From Anaerolineae bacterium (GTDB lineage: Bacteria; Chloroflexota; Anaerolineae; Anaerolineales; Anaerolineaceae), in assembly GCA_013178095.1 (NCBI GenBank), contig JABLXK010000007.1, positions 62,001-126,000 on the forward strand: a DNA stretch of 64,000 bases. The letters run 5' to 3'. A program made the position numbers and the translations under genes. Under the pieces are notes generated by a model. The model had not been told where the DNA came from. It did no database searches and saw only the letters and a list, made by a program, of their open reading frames with translations. Positions 15,746 to 23,801 of the stretch are shown piece by piece (position 1 is the stretch's first letter; each line of letters begins with the position of its first letter).

Positions 15746-16828
15746 ATGATAAATATGTTCGTGGGGGGTGAGTTTTACGCAGACGAGCGCTGGACGTTGG
15801 ACCAGCCGGGGGTCGACACTTGCGGCTTGACCTTCCTGAATGGGGGGAAGGCCTGCCTGATCGTGATCGCCGACCACCTGCGCGCGCAGGGCATCGGGCG
15901 CGTGCTGCTGCCGGCGTACCTGTGCCCGGACATCGCCACCACGCTGGAGCGCTGCGGGCTGACATGCTCGTATTACGATATCCGGCCGGACCTGTCGATC
16001 GACCTGGCAGACCTGGAGCGCAAAGCAGCCGGGGAGCAGGCTGTATATTTCATCAATTACTTCGGCTTCCCCCATCCACCCGAAACGCAAGCGGTCTTGA
16101 AAGGTTTGCAGCGCCAGGGCAGGCTGCTGATCGAGGACAACGCACAAACAGGGTTCTGGGAGCACAGTATCGGGGACTTCGTATTCAACAGCCTGCGCAA
16201 GTGCTGCGCGCACGACGGGGGCTATCTCGCCACGCGCGCGGACGTGACGGCTTTCATCCAGCGCCACCGCGACGCGCCCAACCGGCGGCTGCCGGTGATC
16301 CGCGAGTATCGGGCGCGCCTGGCGGAATACCTGTTCGGGAACATGGATAGCTACGACGAACTGGTGAAGCTGTACGAACTTTCCGAGCGCTACTACGCCG
16401 AGGACATGGCGGTGGCGGGCGACCCGCAGGAAAAAGAAGCCATCGAACGGCTGGACTGGGCGGGCATGCGCCGGGCGCGGCGCGAGAATTACACGTATTT
16501 ACTGGACGCGATCCGGGATATCCCCGGGCTGACGCCTATCTTCCCCATATTGACGGAAGACACCACGCCGCTGGGACTACCGGTCTACGTGAACGGGATG
16601 GCACGCGACGAGCTGTGGAACCGGCTGGGCGAGGCAGGCATCGGGTTGACCATCCACTGGCAAGGCATCCTGCATGACACGCGCCTGAACGACAACACGG
16701 CTGCGGTGGAGATGGCCGGCCGCATGCTGACACTGGCCTGCGACCAGCGTACCAGCCGCACGCAGATGGACTACATGGTGGAAAGTATCCAGCGCATCCT
16801 GGGAGAAGCCAAGACCGGTCAGTCCTGA
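15746..16828 (+). CDS. DegT/DnrJ-type PLP-dependent aminotransferase-like protein
   Basis: A 360-residue fold-type I PLP enzyme resembling the DegT/DnrJ/EryC1/StrS sugar aminotransferases. Seen: VLLPAYLCPDIATTLE near residue 55, LLIEDNAQTGFWE (Asp131 expected to bind the PLP ring nitrogen) and FNSLRKCCAHDGGYL, where Lys152 is the likely Schiff-base lysine. The family's usual HP.GP substrate region is not obvious, so the substrate may differ. GAAGG suits the second ATG (15755) as well as the first. It is convergent with the next gene and overlaps it by 10 bp; no sugar-nucleotide genes are nearby. Confidence 0.7.
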   Translation: MINMFVGGEFYADERWTLDQPGVDTCGLTFLNGGKACLIVIADHLRAQGIGRVLLPAYLCPDIATTLERCGLTCSYYDIRPDLSIDLADLERKAAGEQAVYFINYFGFPHPPETQAVLKGLQRQGRLLIEDNAQTGFWEHSIGDFVFNSLRKCCAHDGGYLATRADVTAFIQRHRDAPNRRLPVIREYRARLAEYLFGNMDSYDELVKLYELSERYYAEDMAVAGDPQEKEAIERLDWAGMRRARRENYTYLLDAIRDIPGLTPIFPILTEDTTPLGLPVYVNGMARDELWNRLGEAGIGLTIHWQGILHDTRLNDNTAAVEMAGRMLTLACDQRTSRTQMDYMVESIQRILGEAKTGQS

Positions 16829-17319
16829 ATGGTGGACAGAAAGGTTTCGATATCGTGCGAGAAGGCCAGGGTGCCCTGCTCGATGCAGGCGGTCAGGGCT
16901 TGCGGGTCTGCGAAGTCGGGATCTTCAACCAGGACGTGCGTCAGGATGGCGTCGGCTTTGAGGGGATCGGGCACCAGCGGGTATTGATCCCAGGTGCTTT
17001 CCCGGATAATCTCCCAGTAACGGGCCTGCACCGGACGGTTGCAGCCGGACAGCCAGGCTTCGAAGCGAAAAACATCATAGACGAAAACGATGGCGATCTT
17101 CAGGTCGCGGCTTTTGAGGGCAGCGGGGACAAAGGAAAAATAAGTCATATCCATATAGCCTTGATAGAGGTTGCCGGACACAAAGGCATGGGGGTAGCGA
17201 TTCCTGAAAAAGGTTTTCAGCCCCTGCATGTAATCCATCAGCCCGCGGTAAGCCTGCTGGATGAAGCCGCGCTTGAGCTGCTGTTGATAATCCTGCATGG
17301 ACTCGTTAAATGACGCCAT
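16819..17319 (-). CDS. Uncharacterised protein resembling DUF7000
   Basis: A 166-residue soluble protein with no signal or membrane segment. QLKRGFIQQAYRGLMDYM, the aromatic stretch YQGYMDMTYFSFVP, LKIAIVFVYD and RFEAWLSGCNRPVQ look like the DUF7000 family by eye; I cannot confirm without a profile search. Function unknown. The ribosome site GGAGG (17334-17330) lies inside a hairpin CAGCCC/GGGCTG (17326-17343), so translation may be structure-controlled. Confidence 0.6.
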   Translation of the reverse strand: MASFNESMQDYQQQLKRGFIQQAYRGLMDYMQGLKTFFRNRYPHAFVSGNLYQGYMDMTYFSFVPAALKSRDLKIAIVFVYDVFRFEAWLSGCNRPVQARYWEIIRESTWDQYPLVPDPLKADAILTHVLVEDPDFADPQALTACIEQGTLAFSHDIETFLSTIQD

Positions 17320-17448
17320 TTTTTGCAGCCCTCCTGCGGGCTGTATACCTACGGCAGGATTGATTCTACCAGTTTATCCGGCGGGGGCAGCAGGCTTTCA
17401 GCGCGTTTCACGCGGCTCCGCCCACCGCAGCGGACCGAGCCTGAAAGA

Positions 17449-17943
17449 TCAATCCCCAGCCAAAGTCTCGCGGATAACGCGCTCGACGAAATCCAGCGGC
17501 ATGGAGGATTTGGCGCTGATTTGCTGCGCGCTCATACCCTGCGCGTGGAAGCGGCGCACGACGGATTCCATGGTTTCGCCGATCTCGACGATGAAGCCGT
17601 CCGGGTCATACAGGCGCATGACGCGCTGGCCCCAGGGCTGCTCGCGGACGGCGTGGATGAACTCGACCTGCGCTTCGCTCAACCTTTGATAGACCGCATC
17701 CACCTCATCGGTCTCGAAAAACAATTCGCCCTCGTGCTTGCGGCCGGGGGCCGGCGCGGGGTTACGCCCGGCATCGCCCAGCAAGGTTTGAAAGTGCGAC
17801 CTGAGGTGCAGCGAAAAATCACCTTCGAAAGCGACATCCTGCCCGAAATCGAACTTAACTTTCTGGCCGAGCAAGCCCTCGTAAAACTTGCGCGAAACGG
17901 CTATATCCTGTACCGCGATCAACGCACCGGAATATTTCAACAT
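17449..17943 (-). CDS. VOC (glyoxalase/bleomycin-resistance) superfamily protein
   Basis: Single-domain VOC protein. LIAVQDIAVSRKFYEGLLG at residues 8-26, HEGELFFETDEVDAVY, and MRLYDPDGFIVEIGE give the beta-alpha-beta-beta-beta pattern. A C-terminal helical tail (GMSAQQISAKSSMPLDFVERV) follows the domain. AGAGAGGGA just upstream favours the ATG at 17943 over the one at 17961. Ligand or reaction unknown. Confidence 0.8.
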   Translation of the reverse strand: MLKYSGALIAVQDIAVSRKFYEGLLGQKVKFDFGQDVAFEGDFSLHLRSHFQTLLGDAGRNPAPAPGRKHEGELFFETDEVDAVYQRLSEAQVEFIHAVREQPWGQRVMRLYDPDGFIVEIGETMESVVRRFHAQGMSAQQISAKSSMPLDFVERVIRETLAGD

Positions 17944-17961
17944 CTTTCCCTCTCTTTCCAT

Positions 17962-18263
17962 CCTTTTTTATGCCGATAATAAATTTACCAGATAAAGAAG
18001 ATCAGGCGGGAGGGGATTTTTCGGCGAAATCGTTCCCAACCATCCATTTCCTCTTCGAGCAGCTTTTCCTCGCCGCGGATGCGAATCATTCAATCAATCA
18101 TACTAATGGGATGAACAATAATAATATACTCGACACAGTCTTCGAGTTACCGGGCGCGGCCATGCGCCCACCAGGCCGGGTAAATTTATAGGCAGCGATT
18201 AAAAAACCATCCGCCTTTCCTTCGAAAGGCAGATGGTTCAATCATATCTTCATCAAGCAAAGC
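17962..18263. other. Gene-free gap
   Basis: About 300 bp with no supportable gene apart from the terminator at 18201-18238. Around 18129-18155 a stretch resembles, at 20 of 27 bases by eye, the shared gene end found at 18980 and 20339; it may be a decayed copy or chance. Confidence 0.4.
18201..18238 (-). terminator. Strong rho-independent terminator
   Basis: On the minus strand AACCATC-T-GCCTTTC / GAAAGGC-G-GATGGTT forms a 14-bp stem with one mismatch and a 4-nt loop, followed by TTTT. It ends transcription from the lipoprotein gene at 18264. Confidence 0.85.
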
Positions 18264-18860
18264 TTATTCTACGGTAAAAGTCACCGGCGCGCTGTCGTCG
18301 AACTTGAAGGTGAGTTGCTTACCGAGGCTGGTCTGGGGAATCTGGTAGACCAACTGCAGGGTCGATTCCGCGGGCAGGTCGATGCCTCCGCCGGCAATGG
18401 CCAGCATGGAGCAGCGGCTGACATCGATGCTGAAGGGGTCCACATCGCCCGCCTGAAGGCCAGAGTAATACGCGCCGTGGGGCTGGCCGTTCTCATCGGC
18501 GATCATGAGGGCGGCGTAAGGCACCGCTTTCAAGTCACCCAGCGGTTTGGCTTTCAAGCCGAGCGCCACGAAGCTGCTGCCTTCGTCAGCCAGGACGCTG
18601 CCGTTGGTCTCTGGATCGTAAAGCTGGTCGCCGACCAACTGGACGGCGAGCACGGTGACTTCCCAGTTGGGGCTGGCGAGCACGTCGCCGATGGCCGCGG
18701 CGGCCGGCTCAGCCGGCGCAGGGGTGGCAGTGGGTTCGGGGATGGGCGTGGCGGTGGGCGCGGGGACGGCAGTGGGAGTCGGCGCGGCAGGCGCGGGCTG
18801 GCAGGCGGCCAGCAGGCAAGCCAGGAGGGCCATGCCGACGGTCAGGGTTTTGGTATGCAT
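18264..18860 (-). CDS. Lipoprotein with Pro/Thr/Ala linker, function unknown
   Basis: Starts at ATG 18860 behind GAGGAA; the frame extends 4 codons further to a TTG that would destroy the ribosome site. Signal MHTKTLTVGMALLACLLAAC gives a lipobox LAAC, then about 35 residues of Pro/Thr/Ala repeats as a cell-wall spacer, then a compact beta-rich domain of about 140 residues that resembles the DUF4352-like extracellular fold in the order ...VTVLAVQ..., GSSFVALGLKAKP. TATAAT (18917-18912) about 50 bp upstream is a probable -10 box. Confidence 0.75.
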   Translation of the reverse strand: MHTKTLTVGMALLACLLAACQPAPAAPTPTAVPAPTATPIPEPTATPAPAEPAAAAIGDVLASPNWEVTVLAVQLVGDQLYDPETNGSVLADEGSSFVALGLKAKPLGDLKAVPYAALMIADENGQPHGAYYSGLQAGDVDPFSIDVSRCSMLAIAGGGIDLPAESTLQLVYQIPQTSLGKQLTFKFDDSAPVTFTVE

Positions 18861-18979
18861 TGAATTCCTCAATTCTGTAATGGTTTTGGGTTGAAACTAC
18901 ACCCTGGATTGATTATACATTTTCAGCGGGAAATTTAGAATTCGAAAACGGTTTTCATGCGCAAAAATCCCCGGACGGT

Positions 18980-20110
18980 TCACTGGACGCGGTCTTCAAG
19001 CTCCCAGGCAAGGTCCGCATGGCTGGCAACAAATTCTTGCGAGAAGTACTGCGCCAGGTCCCGGCGGCCTTGCAGATGGCAGCCGAAGAAAGCAATCGCA
19101 AAATGGGCAATGCGTTCAATCATCCCGGTATCATAAATCATCATGTGGTCCTGATCCATAAAAACAATCATGGATTTGTCAGACGTGCCGAGATGATTGA
19201 AGATCAGGACGTTTTCCTTGTAAAGCGCATCTTTGCTTCCAGCGAGCATCAGAATCGGGCGATCAACAGCCGCCAGCCCGCGTTCGCCGAACAGCCACCA
19301 ACCTTCGCACGCCATCGGCATCACAGCGCGGATACGCTCATCGGTCATTGGCTGCCAAAGCCCATCTTCGCTTTCCGCCACGGACTTACCCGCGTGAGCG
19401 ATAAATTCATCCCAATCGCGGGCGGGAGCGCAACTGAATGCGGATAGACTGCCTAAAATCGCTTGTGTCTCCAGATCAGGATCCGGACACTGAGCCAGGT
19501 AGTAAGCGGGGTCGATGCGCGCGCCGCTCATGGCCAGCGCGTTATACCCATCGAACGAATAGCCAATCGCGCCGGCATGCTCGGTATCGATCAATCCCTC
19601 CAGACCCTCAGGCGGGTAGATGGCAACCTGGTTCAATGCAAACAGGATATCCAAAGGTTGGTCGATCATTGATTCGCCCATGCTCAGGTAATAATCAATG
19701 CCATCCACGCTGGCCCAGGTAAAGCCCCGGCTGACCAGGTAAGGCGCTAAAATTTTTGCAACTTTGGTTGAAGACAGAATCAAGGGATAAGGCGCGCCGC
19801 CACCATCCGGCCGGGCATCCTTAACCGGTTCCATGACATCATCGCCGGCGGCAGGTACCGCGGGATACCAGACCGTAATGCCCACCTCCCGATCACCGCG
19901 AGCACTATCTACGGCCTTGAAAGAGCGCATTCCTACCCCATATGGGCCGGGGCCCGCTAAAGGATAGGGATTGGAGGCATCGATATCCGGCAGAAGCGCT
20001 GCGGTTGGTTGTTGGGGTGTTGCGGTTGAAGGGAGAACATTTGCCGGGAGACAGCTACCCGATAAAAAGGCCAGAGAAAAACCTACTAATAAAAACAATT
20101 TTTCTTTCAT
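18980..20110 (-). CDS. Alpha/beta-hydrolase lipoprotein (PAF-acetylhydrolase-like)
   Basis: Signal with lipobox LSGSC, then a hydrolase domain: VGITVWYPA near residue 75, PYPLILSS, the nucleophile elbow AIGYSFDGYNAL near 180, and late ILMLAGSKDAL and MDQDHMMIYD supplying likely Asp and His. This pattern fits the PAF-acetylhydrolase/dienelactone-hydrolase-like group. The elbow reads GYSFDG rather than GxSxG, which is odd. The last nine residues (AWELEDRVQ) and their DNA are identical to the end of the unrelated gene at 20339. AGGAGG precedes the ATG. Confidence 0.75.
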   Translation of the reverse strand: MKEKLFLLVGFSLAFLSGSCLPANVLPSTATPQQPTAALLPDIDASNPYPLAGPGPYGVGMRSFKAVDSARGDREVGITVWYPAVPAAGDDVMEPVKDARPDGGGAPYPLILSSTKVAKILAPYLVSRGFTWASVDGIDYYLSMGESMIDQPLDILFALNQVAIYPPEGLEGLIDTEHAGAIGYSFDGYNALAMSGARIDPAYYLAQCPDPDLETQAILGSLSAFSCAPARDWDEFIAHAGKSVAESEDGLWQPMTDERIRAVMPMACEGWWLFGERGLAAVDRPILMLAGSKDALYKENVLIFNHLGTSDKSMIVFMDQDHMMIYDTGMIERIAHFAIAFFGCHLQGRRDLAQYFSQEFVASHADLAWELEDRVQ

Positions 20111-20338
20111 CTAATCCTCCTGTCCTGAATGAGGAAACAAGAAATCACTGCCTATCACAAAACCGTGGGATGAGCTGCTGCGCACAGGGTTATTCAGGAT
20201 GACGAAGGGAAGTGACCCGGAGGAGTAACGAGATGATGTCTTGGTATTTCGATGTCAAGGACGTCAATCAGGGATGAAATCGGCGAGGTTCCGGGAGACC
20301 CCGGTCTGTGTTGATTATCAGTATAGCACGCCGGCTGC
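20111..20338. other. Gap with a dispersed-repeat scrap
   Basis: A TATTCAGGATGACGAAGGG piece at 20189-20207 belongs to the GGATGACA repeat family. Nothing else was recognised. Confidence 0.35.
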
Positions 20339-21007
20339 TCACTGGACGCGGTCTTCAAGCTCCCAGGCATGGTCGAGGGCGTGCCAGGCGACGCGGCGCA
20401 CGAAAAAGCGCGGGCTCCAGCGCTTGCCGCCGCGCGGGCCGAGGGCGGGGATCTCACCGCGGACGGAGGCGGCCAGCGTATCCAACATGACCAGGCGCAG
20501 ATCCGCATCGCTGGTGCCGGGCTTGGCCTTACCGCCCAGGGCGGTGAGGTAGGCTTCTTCAGCGCCATTGTTATGCGCGATCATTTTTTCCAGGCTGCGC
20601 CCGCCGCCGCGCGGCCCGGTGCGCAGGCTTTTACCCTGCGCGGCTGCCACCGCCCGGTCGAAAGCCTGCCAGGCGGCGTGAAGGATGGCCCGCATACGCT
20701 CCAGTTCGGGCGCGTCCACAGGCAGTTCGTCGCCCGGCAGAGGCCGGTCGGGCGCGCCGAATTCGGTGACGGCGTTGCCGGGCAGGGAGGCAACCACCTG
20801 CAAATCCGCGACGGAGTTGATCGAGGGAAAGGCCAGGCCGGCGCCCTGCAAGGCAAGGGCGTAGCGCGGGACGTAGTCGACCAGGGTCTGCAGGGCGGCA
20901 TCCGCGGAACGCGCGCCGCGGCACCAACCCGGCCAGGCGGGCACGACAGCGAAGACGCGGGTTTTGGCGGTTTCGAGATAGACGGGGACGGGCAGGGAAG
21001 ACATCAT
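20339..21007 (-). CDS. DinB-like protein
   Basis: A 222-residue soluble protein. MIAHNNGAEEAYL and the C-terminal RVAWHALDHAWELED place histidines as in the DinB/YfiT metal-binding four-helix bundle, whose members often act as small-thiol-dependent transferases. The N-terminal 100 residues (VYLETAKTRVFAVVPAWPGWCR) are extra relative to the simplest DinB proteins. GGTGAG upstream serves either of two adjacent ATGs. Its final 31 bp recur exactly at the end of the hydrolase gene 1.36 kb away. Confidence 0.65.
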   Translation of the reverse strand: MMSSLPVPVYLETAKTRVFAVVPAWPGWCRGARSADAALQTLVDYVPRYALALQGAGLAFPSINSVADLQVVASLPGNAVTEFGAPDRPLPGDELPVDAPELERMRAILHAAWQAFDRAVAAAQGKSLRTGPRGGGRSLEKMIAHNNGAEEAYLTALGGKAKPGTSDADLRLVMLDTLAASVRGEIPALGPRGGKRWSPRFFVRRVAWHALDHAWELEDRVQ

Positions 21008-21028
21008 TCACTCACCTTAATCATTCAA

Positions 21029-21451
21029 TCAGTCCTTGCGATTACTTAGCGGATGGTCGGGGTTCAACTGGAGCAGATCCCACAGGTTGCCATACAGGTC
21101 CTCAAAAACCGCCACCAAGCCATAATCGGCCTGCCTGGGTTCGCGCACAAAATGGATGCCCTGGGCGAGCATGTCGCGGTAATCGCGCCAGAAATCATCC
21201 GTGTTGAGGAAGAGGAAAACCCGGCCGCCGGTCTGGTTGCCGATGAAGGGCTGCTGTTCGGGCTTGGAAGCCCTGGCCAGCAGCAGGGTTGCTCCATTGG
21301 AACCGGGCGGGGCAACCACCACCCAGCGCTTGTCCTGCTCCGGCTGATAAGTATCCTCAACCAGGGTGAAATGCAGTTTCTGCGTGTAAAAAGCAATGGC
21401 TTCGTCGTAATCCCTGACCACCAGGGCAACATGCACAAGGGATTGTTTCAT
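21029..21451 (-). CDS. VOC (glyoxalase) superfamily protein
   Basis: A 140-residue VOC protein: HVALVVRDYDEAIAFYTQKL at the N-terminus, WVVVAPPGSNGATLLLA, GRVFLFLNTDDF, and VFEDLYGNLWDLLQ at the end, with His, Glu and aspartate positions typical of the metal-binding fold. GAAAGG precedes the ATG. It is 21 bp upstream of the DinB-like gene on the same strand and probably cotranscribed. Confidence 0.85.
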   Translation of the reverse strand: MKQSLVHVALVVRDYDEAIAFYTQKLHFTLVEDTYQPEQDKRWVVVAPPGSNGATLLLARASKPEQQPFIGNQTGGRVFLFLNTDDFWRDYRDMLAQGIHFVREPRQADYGLVAVFEDLYGNLWDLLQLNPDHPLSNRKD

Positions 21452-21508
21452 GATGACCTTTCTTTTTTTCGATTCACTTCAGCAAGCATGATATGGATAT
21501 GCAGGTAT

Positions 21509-21772
21509 TTAAACCTTTTCGTTGACGATCCGGCCATCCCGATAGACCAGCACCAGATTGTGCACGTAGGGACTGGTGAACAGCGCCTGCTCCTGGGCGT
21601 CGCCGGGAGTCATAATGACTTTATAGTCTGTGGGCGTCAGCTTGTCGCCATAATCATTGGCGTATTTATAGATGAGACGGCAGCCGTAAGCCTGCGCCAT
21701 GGCGGACAGCATTTCGGCTTCTGTCGCGCCTTTAAATTGCGCTTGCGCGGTTTTGATATCGATACTGCTCAT
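21509..21772 (-). CDS. Small hypothetical protein
   Basis: 87 residues, unrecognised. No signal, membrane segment or cysteine cluster apart from one Cys. GGGAGGAG ahead of the ATG (21772) supports translation. The sequence (KYANDYGDKLTPTDYKVI...) has normal composition. It sits 57 bp before the VOC gene on the same strand. Confidence 0.6.
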   Translation of the reverse strand: MSSIDIKTAQAQFKGATEAEMLSAMAQAYGCRLIYKYANDYGDKLTPTDYKVIMTPGDAQEQALFTSPYVHNLVLVYRDGRIVNEKV

Positions 21773-21877
21773 GCGATTTAACTCCTCCCGATAATTTTAG
21801 AACACCAGCCGGGAATCCGCGCGAAGCGCCATCCCGGAATATGGAACCATTTTATCGCAACACGGGCGGCCCTTTTT

Positions 21878-22240
21878 TTACTCCAGTTCGGGATGATCGG
21901 TGGAGCGGCGCAGGAAGCGCATGCCGGACAGGATTTGGGCGACGCGTTCAAGGGCAAGCGAGCCGATATAGGTGCCCAATTGGGTTTTTTGAACTGTGGA
22001 TGCGCGCGAGACAAGCACGACGCTGGGTTTGGGCAGGCCGCCTTCACCGGCTGCAAGCCGCAGGTTGCCTGGGTAGTTGACGCGCTTCAAGTTGGTGGAG
22101 ATAGTGCACACCCGCACTGTGCCGGCGCGGTTGAGGACTTCAATCACCACGTGGGGATGGGCAATGCCCGGCTCGGAGCCATCCGGCCCCGGCAGCGCCA
22201 GCCAGTAGATGTCGCCCGGAGTGATTTCCCGATAGCTCAT
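21878..22240 (-). CDS. PemK/MazF-family toxin-like protein
   Basis: A 120-residue PemK/MazF-type endoribonuclease-like protein: REITPGDIYWLALPG at the start, IAHPHVVIEVL, VRVCTISTNL, then KPSVVLVSRASTVQK and IGSLALERVAQIL, all in family order. The usual toxins cut mRNA. No antitoxin gene is visible next to it: the only gene 6 bp upstream is a truncated TfoX-domain fragment. It may be an orphan or a non-toxic relative. Confidence 0.75.
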   Translation of the reverse strand: MSYREITPGDIYWLALPGPDGSEPGIAHPHVVIEVLNRAGTVRVCTISTNLKRVNYPGNLRLAAGEGGLPKPSVVLVSRASTVQKTQLGTYIGSLALERVAQILSGMRFLRRSTDHPELE

Positions 22241-22246
22241 CGTTAT

Positions 22247-22500
22247 TCAGGCATTTTCCTCATTTTGCAGGCCCTGCTGCTCCAGCACGAAGCGCACAGA
22301 TTCAGTAAAGACGGATCGATAGGCGAGGTAATCCGCAGGAGCGGGCAGGTTGATCTGCACCCAGGCGCGCATGGGCGGGCGGCCGAGGGGTTGGAAGGGG
22401 ACGACGCGCGGGTCCTCGCGCAGCAGGCGTTCGGCGGACGCGGCGGGCAGCTTGAGCCCCACGCCCCCCTCATAAAGGCAGGCGCATAGCTTTTTAAAGA
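22247..22500 (-). pseudogene. 5'-truncated TfoX N-terminal-domain gene
   Basis: The frame reads YEGGVGLKLPAASAERLL, VVPFQPLGRPPMRAWVQI and SVFTESVRFVLEQQG, matching the second half of the TfoX_N domain (glycine turn, GRPM, terminal helix). The first 30-40 residues and any ATG are missing; the only start-like codon is GTG in the middle of the domain. At about 22490-22500 the DNA changes abruptly to AT-rich sequence, so the gene was cut there by an insertion or deletion. Confidence 0.7.
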
Positions 22501-22554
22501 AATAATAATATCAACATGTGTTTCATAATATGAGGATAACAAATAGATAAATAA

Positions 22555-22783
22555 TCAATTATTGAATAGTTTTTTTAGTGGTGATCCGCCAACATTTCCT
22601 ATTATTACACCAGAGAAGGGATCTGAGGTTGAACAGAAATTTAACAAATAATGCGTATAAATACTAATTACGTAAGAATTTTTTGGAGCAATAACATCAT
22701 CTCTTTCAATATTAACTGCCAAAGTACAAGAAGTAGTTCTTAAACAACTGATTATTGGATAGGTTTTTTGGAGATGGGAAGAT
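22555..22783 (-). other. Out-of-frame coding tail of the adjacent lipoprotein gene
   Basis: Downstream of the lipoprotein stop another frame stays open from about 22783 to TGA at 22557-22555. It encodes about 75 codons, including YPIISCLRTTSCTLAVNI, DVIAPKNSYVISIYTHYL and GVIIGNVGGSPLKKLFNN. It has no start of its own. A -1 shift within the shared 30 bp, where the lipoprotein frame has six consecutive A, would fuse it to that protein. It is probably the original C-terminus. Confidence 0.5.
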
Positions 22784-23609
22784 CAAGAACTCCAACAGGA
22801 AAATCTCCTGAAGGAAAATTATTGGTAAGGCAACCATTTAACATGTCTTGTGTGTATCCTCCTATGGCGTCATTAACTCGAATGTGGTCATAATTTAAAT
22901 ATGTAGTAAAAAAATAACTATCATATTTTGCGTTATAGGTCGGCCTAAAAAAGGACATTTGTAGATTTGGCTCTTCACGATCCTTTATTGAGGAAATCTT
23001 GCTTTTATCAACAATATCATCATAACTACCATGAACTATTTTAAAAACAAGTTTGGTGTTTTCTCCGAAAACAGTGATAGTACTAGAGTAATCATTTTGT
23101 AACATATATAAGTAAGAGAGTGCCGCGGGAGAATAACCTTTGTTCTTTTTAGTAAATTCAGTCAAATCAGCTTCCCAACCAAATTCAGTATCAATTTGAT
23201 AAATCAAGTTGTCTCGGACAGACTCTGTTTGAGCAAAAATATGACCGGTTTCTATGTCAAGAAAACGCCGCACCTCATCCTTGCTGTTTTTCCAGACATA
23301 GGTGTCCATTTCTTCATCAAAAGTTGGGGACAAGACTTCATCTTTGCCTGTTTCATAGTTGTAGACAGTAAGAGTACTAACTCCTTCAGGTAAAGAAGGG
23401 AGAGTCTGTGTTTCGATGAGGACAGGTGTTGTTGTGGTCAAAGGAGTGTTCAGTGGAATTGGAGTTTGATTGAGAGTATAGTCAGGTTTACTTGTAGTTG
23501 TAAACTCAACCGAATTTTTACCAACACAGGAAGAACACAAGAGGACAACAATCACGCTCGCGAATCGTGCAAAATTTGTGGGTGAAACAGCAAGTCTTTT
23601 TACAGTCAT
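22752..23609 (-). CDS. Lipoprotein of unknown function on an AT-rich island
   Basis: The start at ATG 23609 gives a standard signal with lipobox LCSSC; the frame is open a further 21 codons. A Thr/Pro-rich spacer (residues 35-65) leads to a domain with TLTVYNYETGKDEV, SYLYMLQNDYSSTITVFG and KYDSYFFTTYLNYDHIRV. No family was recognised. The gene and the 260 bp after it are much more AT-rich than the neighbours, which suggests transfer. The protein may be frameshifted near its end. Confidence 0.6.
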   Translation of the reverse strand: MTVKRLAVSPTNFARFASVIVVLLCSSCVGKNSVEFTTTSKPDYTLNQTPIPLNTPLTTTTPVLIETQTLPSLPEGVSTLTVYNYETGKDEVLSPTFDEEMDTYVWKNSKDEVRRFLDIETGHIFAQTESVRDNLIYQIDTEFGWEADLTEFTKKNKGYSPAALSYLYMLQNDYSSTITVFGENTKLVFKIVHGSYDDIVDKSKISSIKDREEPNLQMSFFRPTYNAKYDSYFFTTYLNYDHIRVNDAIGGYTQDMLNGCLTNNFPSGDFPVGVLDLPISKKPIQ

Positions 23610-23801
23610 AATAACCAAAGGTTTGCTAAGGTTTCCCTCAATACCATTGGGCATAATAGCTAGATTATACAATAGAGAAATTGGATATTGGACAGGATTG
23701 AGAACGGGGGCAGACAGAAATCGCTCAATGGTTTTTCACGCACATTGTCCATTGCCGCGCACGCAAGGGGATGCGGCGCAAGATCGAGGATCCCGCGGGG
23801 A

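Noticed and set aside
18129..18155. Third copy of the shared AWELEDRVQ gene end
   Set aside because: 20 of 27 bases by eye with an in-frame stop; too weak to call.
22760..22770. Programmed -1 frameshift site at AAAAAAC
   Set aside because: A 0-frame shift of AAA-AAA back one base would leave a first-position mismatch in the P site, and no stimulatory structure was identified. A simple deletion is at least as likely; kept only as a possibility in the finding.
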